Shown here piece by piece: positions 1 through 6,988 of a DNA stretch of 12,941 bases. The stretch lies in contig NZ_CALIJA010000040.1 in assembly GCF_938017615.1 (NCBI RefSeq), positions 1 through 12,941 on the forward strand. Reading direction: 5' to 3'. The DNA comes from an uncultured Campylobacter sp. (lineage in GTDB: Bacteria; Campylobacterota; Campylobacteria; Campylobacterales; Campylobacteraceae). How positions within the stretch are numbered: the stretch's first letter is position 1; the number at the start of each line of letters is the position of its first letter. Under the pieces are notes generated by a model. It saw nothing but the letters and a program-made list of their open reading frames with translations, searched no databases and was not told the origin of the DNA. The translations under genes and the position numbers were made by a program.

Positions 1-310
1 CATGCGCGGGCGCGACGCGGATACCGCAAGCAAAGTATCGCACGCCGAGCCGAATGGGCGCCGCCGTAGCACGTCGCAACCCGAAAAGGCTTGCTAGCAA
101 GACGCTATGCAAGCCAAAGCGCGCAGGTCCGCCTCACGTAGCCAAAAGACAAAGCCTACAAGGCGGCAAGATAGCAACGCAGCGAGAGCGCGATGAAATT
201 TTAACGCAGACCGCATAAGCCGTCGGCAAAGCCTAATTCTACGGACAGGTTCCGCGGATAAAATTTACTAAATTTAGCGCGGATAAAATTTTATAAATTT
301 AAACGGAAAG
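1..310. other. Gene-free left edge, GC-rich then AT-rich
   Basis: No supportable gene. The first 240 bases are GC-rich. One plus-strand frame stays open from position 3 to a stop at 216-218, but its translation is strongly basic, low in hydrophobic residues and resembles no domain I recognise, so I do not call it a gene tail. The last 60 bases turn AT-rich and hold the tandem repeat at 253-301. A minus-strand ATG lies at positions 3-1, but nothing resembling a ribosome binding site precedes it. Confidence 0.5.
253..301. repeat. 24-bp tandem direct repeat upstream of membrane protein gene
   Basis: Two 24-base units, 253-276 and 278-301, are separated by one base and match at 22 of 24 positions (each begins CGCGGATAAAATTT and ends TAAATTTA). 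The second unit ends just before the ribosome binding site of the gene at 317. The function is unknown; a recent duplication of promoter-proximal sequence or a repeated protein-binding site are both possible. Confidence 0.7.
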
Positions 311-316
311 GTGCGT

Positions 317-1054
317 ATGAGCCCAAACGTAATCGTTAAATTCGTCATTTTGTTTTTCATCAGAGCGCAAAGCTTAAACGTCAAATTTAGCAGGCTTGAT
401 GCCGTCGTATCGCGCGCTTACGCCAAATATGGGGTGCTGTTTAAGCTAAGCGTGCCGCTACTTGCCGTAGCATCAGTATTTGCGCTGTTTAACCTATACG
501 ATTTTGCCAAAGCCAACTATGCGCTCACGATCTTTTTGCTCGCTTTGGGCTCGCCACTGCTTGCGTATAGCTTTTTTAAGGCGATAAAATCGGCGATGAC
601 CTTCGCGCTATTTGTAATCCCCTTTGCGGCGGTGTTTGCGATCATCGCGGTGACGGGCGCACAAAAGCTTGATAACTCGCTAAATTTCAACATCGTCTTT
701 CCGCTGTTTTTCACCCTCGTGTGGTTTGCGATGTCGGTGATCGCCGACGAGGACGTGGCGCAGATCATGAATAAAATCGTATCGAAGCTCTCCACACTTT
801 TCGTGACGATTTTCATCCTTTATAACTATGAGGCGCTGCACGGGATTTTAACCGCGGGCTCGGGAGGGTATCGCGCTAGCGGCGATGATCTGACCGCGCT
901 TGATCTTGTATTTATGACGATTAGATTTTTTACGCTACCGTCGATTTTTACATTGATGATTTTTGAGATCAAAGATTATCTTTTTATCAGATACGACGCG
1001 TTCGTGCAAGCTCAGCAGGAGCGTATGGAGGATTTAAAAAATTCCAAGGGCTAG
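317..1054 (+). CDS. Polytopic membrane protein of unknown function
   Basis: The product is 245 aa and I do not recognise its family. About six hydrophobic segments are visible, roughly at residues 40-62, 67-86, 93-115, 122-143, 157-172 and 196-216. They are preceded by a short hydrophobic N-terminal stretch (residues 5-15) and followed by a charged C-terminal tail (QERMEDLKNSKG) that probably lies in the cytoplasm. I chose the ATG at 317 over the in-frame GTG at 311 because GGAAAGG (305-311) sits five bases before the ATG and overlaps the GTG. The gene stands alone on the plus strand and faces the binding-protein genes that end at 1297. No catalytic motif or transporter signature is apparent, so function is left open; an inner-membrane location is inferred from hydrophobicity only. 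Confidence 0.8.
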   Translation: MSPNVIVKFVILFFIRAQSLNVKFSRLDAVVSRAYAKYGVLFKLSVPLLAVASVFALFNLYDFAKANYALTIFLLALGSPLLAYSFFKAIKSAMTFALFVIPFAAVFAIIAVTGAQKLDNSLNFNIVFPLFFTLVWFAMSVIADEDVAQIMNKIVSKLSTLFVTIFILYNYEALHGILTAGSGGYRASGDDLTALDLVFMTIRFFTLPSIFTLMIFEIKDYLFIRYDAFVQAQQERMEDLKNSKG

Positions 1055-1088
1055 GAGTAAAATTTTAAAGCTTAGCTCGATCTAATTT

Positions 1089-1138
1089 TGCACGCCGCAA
1101 ATGGTCGCAAATACTAAAGACTGCGACCGCCGTGTGCA
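1089..1138. repeat. Imperfect inverted repeat downstream of membrane protein gene
   Basis: A nested inverted repeat has an inner perfect 7-bp stem, GGTCGCA (1103-1109) with TGCGACC (1122-1128), and an outer 5-bp stem, TGCAC (1089-1093) with GTGCA (1134-1138). It starts 34 bases past the stop codon at 1054. No T-run follows on either strand, so a classic intrinsic terminator is not shown. It may be a 3' end structure between the converging units on the two strands. Confidence 0.45.
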
Positions 1139-1296
1139 CGCTGGGCTTCGGCGCGGCGGCGGGGCTAATAAAATTTGAAATGAGATTTTTAGGACAAAAT
1201 TTTGAGATGGAATTTTAATGACGCACCGGTTATGCGCGGGTTAGAATTTAAAGCCACGAAGCTTCAAATCCCGACCCGCAATCAAAATTTAAAATT

Positions 1297-2103
1297 CTAA
1301 AAGAAGCTGTATATGTCGTCTAGAAGGAAGTATTTTTTATCGACAGTGCCTTTGTAGAAAGGCTCGAAGGTATCGTTATACGCTTTTTTGAAAAAGCCCT
1401 CTTTACTAAGCGAGATGAGTGCTTGATTGACGGCTTCTGCGAGATCTGCGTTACCCTTTTGCATCGCGATACCCAAAAATACGTTCTCGCCGAGGCTTTT
1501 GATATTAACCTCGACGCTAGGATCTGCGACCGGATAGACCATCACAAATAGATTGTCGTCGCACGCGCCGTCGATCTCGCCGCTTTTTAGCCGTTTGTAG
1601 CAATCGGAGGAATTTTTGCAATACACTAGATTGTAGCCGCCGTCCTTTTGCATAAACGCTTCGCCCGTCGAGCCGCGGATGACGCCTACTTTCTTACCTC
1701 GCAGATCGCTCATTTTTTGGATATTGTCGCTTTTTTTGGTTAAAACTCCGGAATTTACGGAAAGATAGGGCATCGAAAACTCATAATTTTTCTTTCTCTC
1801 CTCAGTAACGCTTGCAGCCGCGATAAGCATATCCGCCTGATTATTTTGAATGGACGGAAAGCGAGCTTGCGCTGATACCGGTATGAGCTCGATCCTGCCG
1901 CCGGTATCGCCTAAAATTTTGCCTCCGATTGCATTAGCAAGCTCTACGTCAAAGCCCTCAAAGCCGTTATCTGTGACCCTACTAAACGGAGGTTCATTTT
2001 CATAAACGGCGATACGAATGACTTTACTCTGCTTTATTTGGCTTAAAGAATTCGCAAGCGCAAAGATGCAAGACAAAAGAATTAAAAGCAGTGATTTTTT
2101 CAT
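1297..2103 (-). CDS. Amino-acid ABC transporter substrate-binding protein, family 3 (copy 1)
   Basis: A periplasmic solute-binding protein (SBP_bac_3 fold, PEB1-like) expected to deliver an amino acid to an ABC permease. The N-terminal signal peptide probably ends after FALA (residues 14-17). The family pattern GFEGFDVELANAI (48-59) is followed by ASVTEERK, in which Arg103 is the expected carboxylate-binding arginine, and by IDGACDDN, in which Asp183 is at the expected amine-binding position. Cys162 and Cys168 form a CX5C pair that could make a disulfide; Cys181 is a third cysteine. The C-terminus ends in a KKYFLLDDIYSFF-type tail shared by all three copies here. It is about 73% identical to copy 2 by hand count, and starts 18 bp after the end of copy 2, so it is probably co-transcribed with it. 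AAGGA lies seven bases before the ATG. No permease or ATPase gene is nearby and the ligand is unknown. Confidence 0.92.
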   Translation of the reverse strand: MKKSLLLILLSCIFALANSLSQIKQSKVIRIAVYENEPPFSRVTDNGFEGFDVELANAIGGKILGDTGGRIELIPVSAQARFPSIQNNQADMLIAAASVTEERKKNYEFSMPYLSVNSGVLTKKSDNIQKMSDLRGKKVGVIRGSTGEAFMQKDGGYNLVYCKNSSDCYKRLKSGEIDGACDDNLFVMVYPVADPSVEVNIKSLGENVFLGIAMQKGNADLAEAVNQALISLSKEGFFKKAYNDTFEPFYKGTVDKKYFLLDDIYSFF

Positions 2104-2121
2104 TTTAAATTCCTTTTTTTA

Positions 2122-2928
2122 TTAAAAAAAGCTGTAAAGATCGTCGAGTAGGAAATATTTTTTATCGACGGTGCCTTTATAGAAGGATTCGAAAGTGTCC
2201 TCGTAAGCCTTTTTGAAAAAGCCCTCTTTGCTAAGCGCAATCAAGCCTTTATTGATCGCTTCTAGCAGCTCCGCGTTACCCTTTTGCACCGCGACGCCCA
2301 AGAATACATTATCGCCTAAATTTTTGATATTGACTTCGACTGCAGGATCTACGATCGGATAGACCATTACAAAAAGGTTGTTGTTGCAATACCCGTCGAT
2401 CTCGCCACTTTTTAATCTCCTATAGCAATCAACCGAATCGTTGCAATAAGAAACATTATAACCGCCGTCCTTTTTGATATACGCCTCGCCGGTGGTCTTG
2501 CGGATGACGCCGATCTTTTTGCCCATCAGATCGCCTATTTTGTGAATATTTGAGTCTTTTTTCGTTAAAATTCCCAAATTTACCGTAAAATATGGCATCG
2601 AAAAATCCACGCTGCCTTTACGCTCTTCAGTGATACTTGCAGCCGCGATTATCATATCTGCCTGATTGTTTTGCAGCATCGGAAAACGCACTTCGTTTGT
2701 TACCGGTATGAGCTCGATACGACCGCCGCTGTTACCGAAAATTTTACCGGCTAGCGCGTTGGCAAGCTCGACTTCGAAGCCTTCAAAGCCTTTCTCGCTT
2801 GACTTGCTAAAAGGCGGCTCATTTTCATAAACGCCCGCTCTGATAACCTTGCTTTGCTTTATTTCGCTTAAGGAATTCGCAAAAACAAAGATCGCCGACA
2901 ATAGAATAAGAAAAAATGACTTTTTCAT
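2122..2928 (-). CDS. Amino-acid ABC transporter substrate-binding protein, family 3 (copy 2)
   Basis: A periplasmic binding protein and the closest paralogue of copy 1, with the same length and no gaps needed to align them. A signal peptide is followed by a probable cleavage after VFA at residue 17. Conserved features are FEGFEVELANAL, ASITEERK with Arg103, the CX5C pair Cys162/Cys168, Cys181 and the KKYFLLDD tail. One key difference is visible: the aspartate expected to contact the ligand amino group (Asp183 in copies 1 and 3) is Asn183 here, in the run CNNNLF. Ligand choice or affinity may therefore differ (inference). A strong AAGGAGG site lies just before the ATG, and a candidate -10 element is at 2960-2965. 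It is the promoter-proximal gene of a two-gene unit with copy 1. Confidence 0.92.
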   Translation of the reverse strand: MKKSFFLILLSAIFVFANSLSEIKQSKVIRAGVYENEPPFSKSSEKGFEGFEVELANALAGKIFGNSGGRIELIPVTNEVRFPMLQNNQADMIIAAASITEERKGSVDFSMPYFTVNLGILTKKDSNIHKIGDLMGKKIGVIRKTTGEAYIKKDGGYNVSYCNDSVDCYRRLKSGEIDGYCNNNLFVMVYPIVDPAVEVNIKNLGDNVFLGVAVQKGNAELLEAINKGLIALSKEGFFKKAYEDTFESFYKGTVDKKYFLLDDLYSFF

Positions 2929-2959
2929 AATTTCCTCCTTGAATTTTAAATTTTTCGTA

Positions 2960-2965
2960 ATTGTA
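2960..2965 (-). promoter_or_regulatory. Candidate -10 element for the binding-protein pair
   Basis: Read on the minus strand this is TACAAT, preceded by T- and A-rich sequence as is common for Campylobacter vegetative promoters, which often lack a clear -35 box. It would place the start of transcription roughly 25 bases before the ATG at 2928. The call rests on one hexamer in AT-rich DNA. Confidence 0.3.
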
Positions 2966-3274
2966 ATGTAAATTTTCTTAAAATTTCATTTTACTAGAAC
3001 CAAAACTATTCCCTAAATTGCGAGTTTAGCGATAAAATTTCGTAACTAAAATTTCTAAGCATAATGATAGAGGCTTTTTAAATTTTGCTGCCTTGCGCCA
3101 AACCCTGCCTGCTCTCATTAAATTTTAGCGCTTCGCTATAAAATTCTGTGCGTCTATTAGTGCCGCAAAAATAGCACGTCGCTGCTAAATTATATGGAAT
3201 TTTATAAATTCTGCAACGGCGCGTTAGTGGAATTTGCAATCCAAACCCAAGCTCGCAAAGTCGGACAAAATAGC

Positions 3275-3291
3275 AAGGCTATGCGAGCCTT
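3275..3291 (-). terminator. Short hairpin 3' of binding-protein copy 3
   Basis: A 6-bp perfect stem, AAGGCT with AGCCTT, closes a 5-base loop about 75 bases past the stop of copy 3. On the minus strand it is followed by GCTATTTTG, which is only a weak T-run; on the plus strand it is followed by TTAAATTTT. It may end the copy 3 transcript, but the long gap to the stop codon and poor T tail leave this uncertain. Confidence 0.35.
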
Positions 3292-3366
3292 TTAAATTTT
3301 ACCTGGCGAGAGCACACAGCTATGCTTACGAAAACAAACACAGGCGAGCTGTATCGCTATGCCCGC

Positions 3367-4173
3367 CTAAAATAAGCTATAAAGGTCATCCAGCAAGAAA
3401 TATTTTTTCTCCGCCGTGCCCTTGTAATACGGCTCGATGGTTTCGTTGTAGGTCTTTTTCATAAAGCCCTCTTTGCTTAGCTTGATGAGCTCGCCATTTA
3501 AGAAGTCCAGTAGCTCTTTATTTCCCTTCTGCACGGCAACGCCCAAAAACTCCGAAGGGCCTAAATTCTTGATATTTACCTCAGTATCGCTATCGATGAC
3601 GGCATAAGCCAAAACTAACAGGTTGTCGGTCGCGTAGCCGATGCCCTTATTTTCTTTTAACATTTTGTAGCATTCATTTGCAGTAGCGCAGTTTATGACG
3701 TCAAAGCCCTCTTTTCTAAAATACGCCTCGCTAGTCGTACCGCTTTCTGCAATGATCGGCTTACCGTGTAAATCAGACATAGTTTTGATCTTATCACCCT
3801 TACGGGTTAGCACGCCGATATTTACTGCGAAATACGGCGTCGTAAAATCGACTAGCTGCTTACGCTCATTTGTGATCGTAAAGGTCGCAAGCACCATATC
3901 TACTTTATTTTCTTCCAACACTTTTAAACGCTCACTAGCCTTTACGGGCACGAATTCCACCTTGCCCGCCTTGCCGCCAAATATATCTTTTGATAGCACC
4001 TCGGCTAGGGTCACCTCAAATCCTTGAAATTTGCCGTCTTCAAATTTACTAAAAGGCGGTTGCGCCTCAAATACGCCTACGCGCACACTGCCCGATTGCC
4101 TAATCTCAGATAGGGTATTTGCCACTACACTACTTGTAAATAGCAATAAAATTCCCAAAATTATCTTTTTCAT
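3367..4173 (-). CDS. Amino-acid ABC transporter substrate-binding protein, family 3 (copy 3)
   Basis: The most divergent of the three 268-aa paralogues. The signal peptide probably ends after SVVA at residue 18. It shows GFEVTLAEVL (51-60), ATFTITNERK with Arg104, and ATDNLL with Asp183 at the expected amine-binding position. The stretch VLATFTITNERK is very close to the equivalent part of Campylobacter PEB1, the aspartate/glutamate-binding protein, so an acidic amino acid is a reasonable but unproven ligand. Cys162 and Cys168 are kept at the same positions as in copies 1 and 2, while Cys181 is replaced by Ala. The KKYFLLDDLYSLF tail is retained. AAAGGA lies five bases before the ATG. It has its own 170-bp upstream region after ung and probably its own promoter. 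Confidence 0.92.
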   Translation of the reverse strand: MKKIILGILLLFTSSVVANTLSEIRQSGSVRVGVFEAQPPFSKFEDGKFQGFEVTLAEVLSKDIFGGKAGKVEFVPVKASERLKVLEENKVDMVLATFTITNERKQLVDFTTPYFAVNIGVLTRKGDKIKTMSDLHGKPIIAESGTTSEAYFRKEGFDVINCATANECYKMLKENKGIGYATDNLLVLAYAVIDSDTEVNIKNLGPSEFLGVAVQKGNKELLDFLNGELIKLSKEGFMKKTYNETIEPYYKGTAEKKYFLLDDLYSLF

Positions 4174-4299
4174 ATCGTTCCTTTAATTACAATGATTAGC
4201 CTAGCCACGCATCTACGTCGCTTCGGCAAGCCCTCTTAAGCCGGTCGTATATTATTCGCTCACTTCTCCTTTTGACATTTTTTAAAATTTCTTTACTTT

Positions 4300-4330
4300 G
4301 AAATTTTGCGGCGCATTTTACGCAAATTTC
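4300..4330 (-). terminator. Hairpin just beyond ung
   Basis: An inverted repeat, GAAATTTTGCG (4300-4310) with CGCAAATTTC (4321-4330), has ten base pairs, one bulged T and a 10-base loop. It begins 13 bases past the ung stop codon in the direction of ung transcription. No clean T-run follows, but its position suggests a 3' end structure for the ung transcript. Confidence 0.45.
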
Positions 4331-4343
4331 ATTTAAAATACAT

Positions 4344-5039
4344 TTAATCTGCGCCGTGATTTAGATCCCAATCGATCTCTCCTAGACCGTGCGCGCGTAG
4401 ATATTCGTTGCATCTGCTAAAATGCCTGCAGCCAAAAAACGCCCCTCCTGCAAGCGGACTGGGGTGCGCGGCGGTTAAAATGAGATGCCTCTGCGCATCG
4501 ATCAGCGCAGATTTTGCTTTGGCAAAATTTCCCCATAACATAAAGACTAAGCTTTGCCGCCTCGCGCTTAAAATTTTAATCACGGCGTCGGTGAAAATTT
4601 GCCAGCCGAAGCCGCTGTGTGAGTTCGCGCGGTTCGCGCCCACGCTAAGGCTCGCATTAAGCAGCAGCACGCCCTGCTTCGCCCAGTAGCTCAGATCGCC
4701 GCTTTCAGGCTCGCTGATACCCAGATCGCTCTTAATCTCTTTGTAGATATTTACGAGGCTGGGCGGAATTCGCACGCCGTGCGGCACCGAAAAGCTAAGC
4801 CCCATCGCTTGATGCGCGCCGTGGTATGGATCCTGCCCTAAAATCACCGCGCGCACCCGCTCAAACGGAGTGAGATTAAAGGCGTTAAAGATCAAATTTC
4901 CCGGCGGATAGACGATCTCGCGCGCCTTTGCGGCGAGCAGATTTTCCTTGATCTTTGCAAAATACTCGCTTAAAAATTCCTCCCTAAGCGCCTCTTTCCA
5001 GCCGCTCTCGATCCTCACGTCGTCTAAATTTATCTGCAT
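4344..5039 (-). CDS. ung: Uracil-DNA glycosylase (family 1)
   Basis: Removes uracil from DNA, starting base-excision repair in the cytoplasm. The 231-aa protein has all the family 1 landmarks: the water-activating loop GQDPYHG (residues 68-74, catalytic Asp70), the uracil-stacking segment GLSFSVP (80-86, Phe83), LLLNASLSV with the uracil-contacting Asn128, and the leucine-loop motif HPSPLAG (192-198, His192), followed by FFGCRHFS. The loop after HPSPL is slightly shorter or different from the common HPSPLSAYRGFFG form, which should not remove activity. AAAGGA sits six bases before the ATG. The gene is on its own strand unit, with a hairpin beyond its stop and an unrelated binding-protein gene downstream. 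Confidence 0.97.
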   Translation of the reverse strand: MQINLDDVRIESGWKEALREEFLSEYFAKIKENLLAAKAREIVYPPGNLIFNAFNLTPFERVRAVILGQDPYHGAHQAMGLSFSVPHGVRIPPSLVNIYKEIKSDLGISEPESGDLSYWAKQGVLLLNASLSVGANRANSHSGFGWQIFTDAVIKILSARRQSLVFMLWGNFAKAKSALIDAQRHLILTAAHPSPLAGGAFFGCRHFSRCNEYLRAHGLGEIDWDLNHGAD

Positions 5040-5181
5040 GCCGATCCTTTAAATTTAACGAATTAACGCCCTAATTTTACAATAAATTTTAAAAATAGTA
5101 TCGCTCGTGCGCCGCTGCAATCAAAGGCAGATCGTCCGCGCTCTCTCGCCGCCAACCGATCCCGCCGATTTATAGGCACCG

Positions 5182-5400
5182 CTACACGATCACGATCAAA
5201 AGCGCCATAAATAGCAGCAGGGCGATCGTCTTTTTATTATCGTTAAGCAAGCTCTGCGGGTAAAAAGCAAACAAAATCGCGTAGGCAAAAAGCGCGATTG
5301 CGAACTCCCACGGGTTATTATCTCTGAATTTTAACCTATAAATGATCGCCGCTACGAAAGCTATATGCGAAAGCAGCGATAAAATTTGAGCCGGTTTCAT
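5182..5400 (-). CDS. Small membrane protein of unknown function
   Basis: A 72-aa, very hydrophobic protein of no family I can name. Three membrane segments are visible: about residues 5-22, 31-48 and 58-72, with charged loops RLKFRDNN and NDNKK between them; the protein ends directly in the last hydrophobic stretch (LLIVIV). The only good Shine-Dalgarno-like sequence (AGGAG) lies about 14 bases before the ATG, which is longer than usual, and no alternative start codon is available in frame, so either initiation is weak or the start signal is atypical. It lies between ung and another membrane-anchored protein without overlap. Confidence 0.65.
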   Translation of the reverse strand: MKPAQILSLLSHIAFVAAIIYRLKFRDNNPWEFAIALFAYAILFAFYPQSLLNDNKKTIALLLFMALLIVIV

Positions 5401-5475
5401 TCTGTCTTTGTGATCTCCTATTTAAGGCTTTTAAATTTAGTTCGCAACGTTATATTAAATCGACCATAAGTAAAT

Positions 5476-6093
5476 TTAGCGCACGCTATAATATCCTAAA
5501 GTATTTATTTGAACTAAATCAAACTCGGGATAAAAAATAACCTCGTGATCATAATCTATCGGCTGTCCCCACGGTATATGATCCTTTTTATGCCATATTT
5601 GCCTTTTATCGTTCATTAACGCCGTTAGTTTTAAATTTTTAGTTGAGCCGTAGATTAAATATTCCCGACTGCCGGCATAGTGATAAAACGGCGCTGCCCA
5701 CGACAATTCCAATTCGTGTAAATTTTTAGTTTGGGCTATGCAGTCTGACTCGGAAACAAGTTCGTAACCCTCTTGCAGCATTTTTTGTTGCGTCACAGCA
5801 AAAGGCTTATCCGCTTTTATAAAATGCGTGTAGCATATACAAGTCTGCCATTTATTGAAACAAACACCATCGGGAATCTTTTTGCGATATATCAGCAAAG
5901 TTTCGCCCTTTCTACTTGTTAGAGCTTCAAATTTAGCCAAATCTCGATCTTTTACGTACGGGAATTTAAATAACGGCGAAATTTGAGCATATAAACATAT
6001 ACACGTTATCAATAAGAAAAGCGGTAAAATGACTACAAGTGCCGTAATCTTGATGACTTTCCACAATGTTTTTAATATCTTTACTGCTTTCAT
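5476..6093 (-). CDS. Membrane-anchored protein of unknown function
   Basis: A 205-aa protein with one N-terminal transmembrane helix (about residues 15-36), preceded by several lysines, so the remaining 165 or so residues probably face the periplasm. The soluble part contains Cys78, Cys85, Cys87 and Cys118, with CFNKWQTCIC as a compact cysteine cluster, and is rich in aromatic residues (WAAPFYHYAG, YLIYGS, YYSVR at the end). I do not recognise the family. The start is supported by AGGAGG nine bases before the ATG. The gene is more AT-rich than ung and the DJ-1-like gene on either side, which may mark separate origin. Confidence 0.75.
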   Translation of the reverse strand: MKAVKILKTLWKVIKITALVVILPLFLLITCICLYAQISPLFKFPYVKDRDLAKFEALTSRKGETLLIYRKKIPDGVCFNKWQTCICYTHFIKADKPFAVTQQKMLQEGYELVSESDCIAQTKNLHELELSWAAPFYHYAGSREYLIYGSTKNLKLTALMNDKRQIWHKKDHIPWGQPIDYDHEVIFYPEFDLVQINTLGYYSVR

Positions 6094-6172
6094 TAAGATT
6101 TACCTCCTCTCTATTTTAAAATTTACTGCGGTATTTATAAACCGCGCCACCGATCTTAGCGGCTTTAAAATT

Positions 6173-6769
6173 TCATCGCACGAGCTTGCCTCTAAGGCCG
6201 TAATACGGATAATCCATCGCCGCAGCGGCAGCCTCTCGCGCCTGGACGCCTGCAAATTTTTCGATCACGCAAAGTCCAAGCTCGATGGAGCTGCTCACGC
6301 CGCCAGCAGTGATGATCTCGCCTCCTGCGGGCAGGCTCTCGCGTACGAGCCGCTCGTGCACCACATCCGCGCAGTAAGGCGCCAGCAGATCGTAGCAAAA
6401 CGGATGCGTGGTCGCGCGCTTACCTCGCAAAAACCCCGCCGCGCCCAGAAGCAGCGAACCGGTGCAAACGCTAAACTTATACTTCGCATCGCGCGCGGTT
6501 GCGAGCCACGAGATGAAGCCAGCATCGTCCCTCAGGCGGCGCGTCGCCATACCGCCGGGCACAAAAACCGCATCAAAGCCGCCTAGATCCGTCGTGATCT
6601 CGCCCGCATCGATCGTAAGGCCGCCGCTGTCCGAAACCTGCCGCTCGCGCGAGCAAAACCTCATCTCAAGCTGCGGGCGGACGGCTTTGAGCCTTAGCAT
6701 ACAATCGTAAAATCCCACAAAATCGAGGTGCGTCTGTCCGCTAAACATCACAAGCGCTAGATTTTTCAT
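6173..6769 (-). CDS. DJ-1/PfpI family protein (glutamine amidotransferase-like)
   Basis: A cytoplasmic protein of the DJ-1/ThiJ/PfpI superfamily, 198 aa, the normal size for a single-domain member. Visible landmarks are an N-terminal strand with Asp16 (QTHLDFVGF) at the place of the conserved acidic residue, GGFDAVFVPGG (63-73), and the nucleophile-elbow segment VCTGSLLLGAAGF with Cys102, followed by KRATTH. The CTGSLLLGAAG...ATTH pattern is closest to the isonitrile-hydratase/GlxA-amidotransferase-like branch rather than to DJ-1 itself, but the substrate cannot be read from sequence. No DNA-binding domain is fused. AAAGGA lies seven bases before the ATG. A GC-rich inverted repeat (6814-6861) sits in the upstream region. 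Confidence 0.9.
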   Translation of the reverse strand: MKNLALVMFSGQTHLDFVGFYDCMLRLKAVRPQLEMRFCSRERQVSDSGGLTIDAGEITTDLGGFDAVFVPGGMATRRLRDDAGFISWLATARDAKYKFSVCTGSLLLGAAGFLRGKRATTHPFCYDLLAPYCADVVHERLVRESLPAGGEIITAGGVSSSIELGLCVIEKFAGVQAREAAAAAMDYPYYGLRGKLVR

Positions 6770-6813
6770 AATCCGTCCTTTAAATTTATCGCTCGCCTAT
6801 GAGCTTTCGGTTT

Positions 6814-6861
6814 GCCGCCGCTGCAATTCTCGGCGCTGCAAGTCGTAAAATGCGCGGCGGC
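6814..6861. repeat. GC-rich inverted repeat upstream of the DJ-1-like gene
   Basis: Perfect 8-bp arms, GCCGCCGC (6814-6821) and GCGGCGGC (6854-6861), enclose 32 bases that contain two TGCA units able to pair inside the loop. If the DJ-1-like gene is transcribed from further right, this would form a stem-loop in its 5' leader about 45 bases before the start codon. It could equally be a 3' structure of upstream transcription. No T-run follows. Confidence 0.4.
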
Positions 6862-6951
6862 TAAATTTTATACCGCAGGCTGTCAAAACGCTCAAACGAA
6901 TTTTAAATTTTACCCGCATTAGAACTCGCAGAATTTTTACCGCCCGCGAAT

Positions 6952-6979
6952 GAAATTTTAAAAGCAAATTTAAAATTTC
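6952..6979 (-). terminator. Hairpin 3' of the thyX gene cluster
   Basis: Perfect 11-bp arms, GAAATTTTAAA (6952-6962) and TTTAAAATTTC (6969-6979), enclose six bases and start nine bases beyond the stop at 6989-6991. Flanking CGCG bases can extend the stem past a small bulge. On the plus strand GCGCGC and five Ts follow; on the minus strand there is no T-run. Its place at the end of the minus-strand cluster favours a transcript-end role. Confidence 0.45.
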
Positions 6980-6988
6980 GCGCGCTTT

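Larger units (their letters stand above)
2929..3366. other. 438-bp gap between binding-protein genes
   Basis: No convincing gene on either strand. The side near 2929 is AT-rich and holds the ribosome binding site and candidate promoter of copy 2. The side near 3366 carries a short hairpin (3275-3291) and a weaker long-loop inverted repeat, ACAGCT (3316-3321) with AGCTGT (3347-3352), just beyond the stop of copy 3. A plus-strand open frame from 3234 runs into the antisense of copy 3 and looks non-coding. Confidence 0.5.

Noticed and set aside
3..218. Open plus-strand frame at the left edge as a truncated gene
   Set aside because: Very basic translation without hydrophobic core or known motif, and several other frames are nearly as open in this GC-rich stretch.
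1241..1299. TTAGAATTTAAA and TTTAAAATTCTAA as a terminator of binding-protein copy 1
   Set aside because: The arms need a one-base bulge, the right arm overlaps the stop codon, and a competing GCGGGT/ACCCGC pair is not nested with it, so no single clear hairpin results.
2068..2070. Cys12 of binding-protein copy 1 as a lipoprotein site (LLSC)
   Set aside because: The hydrophobic stretch continues past it, the residue is Ala in copy 2, and a normal signal-peptidase I site (FALA) follows.
3234..3464. 76-aa plus-strand open frame
   Set aside because: Its second half is antisense to binding-protein copy 3, the translation is cysteine/proline-rich and not protein-like, and no convincing ribosome binding site precedes it.
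6029..6586. 185-aa plus-strand open frame opposite the DJ-1-like gene
   Set aside because: It is antisense to a clear DJ-1/PfpI gene and to the start of the 5476-6093 gene, is arginine-rich, and has no recognisable domain.
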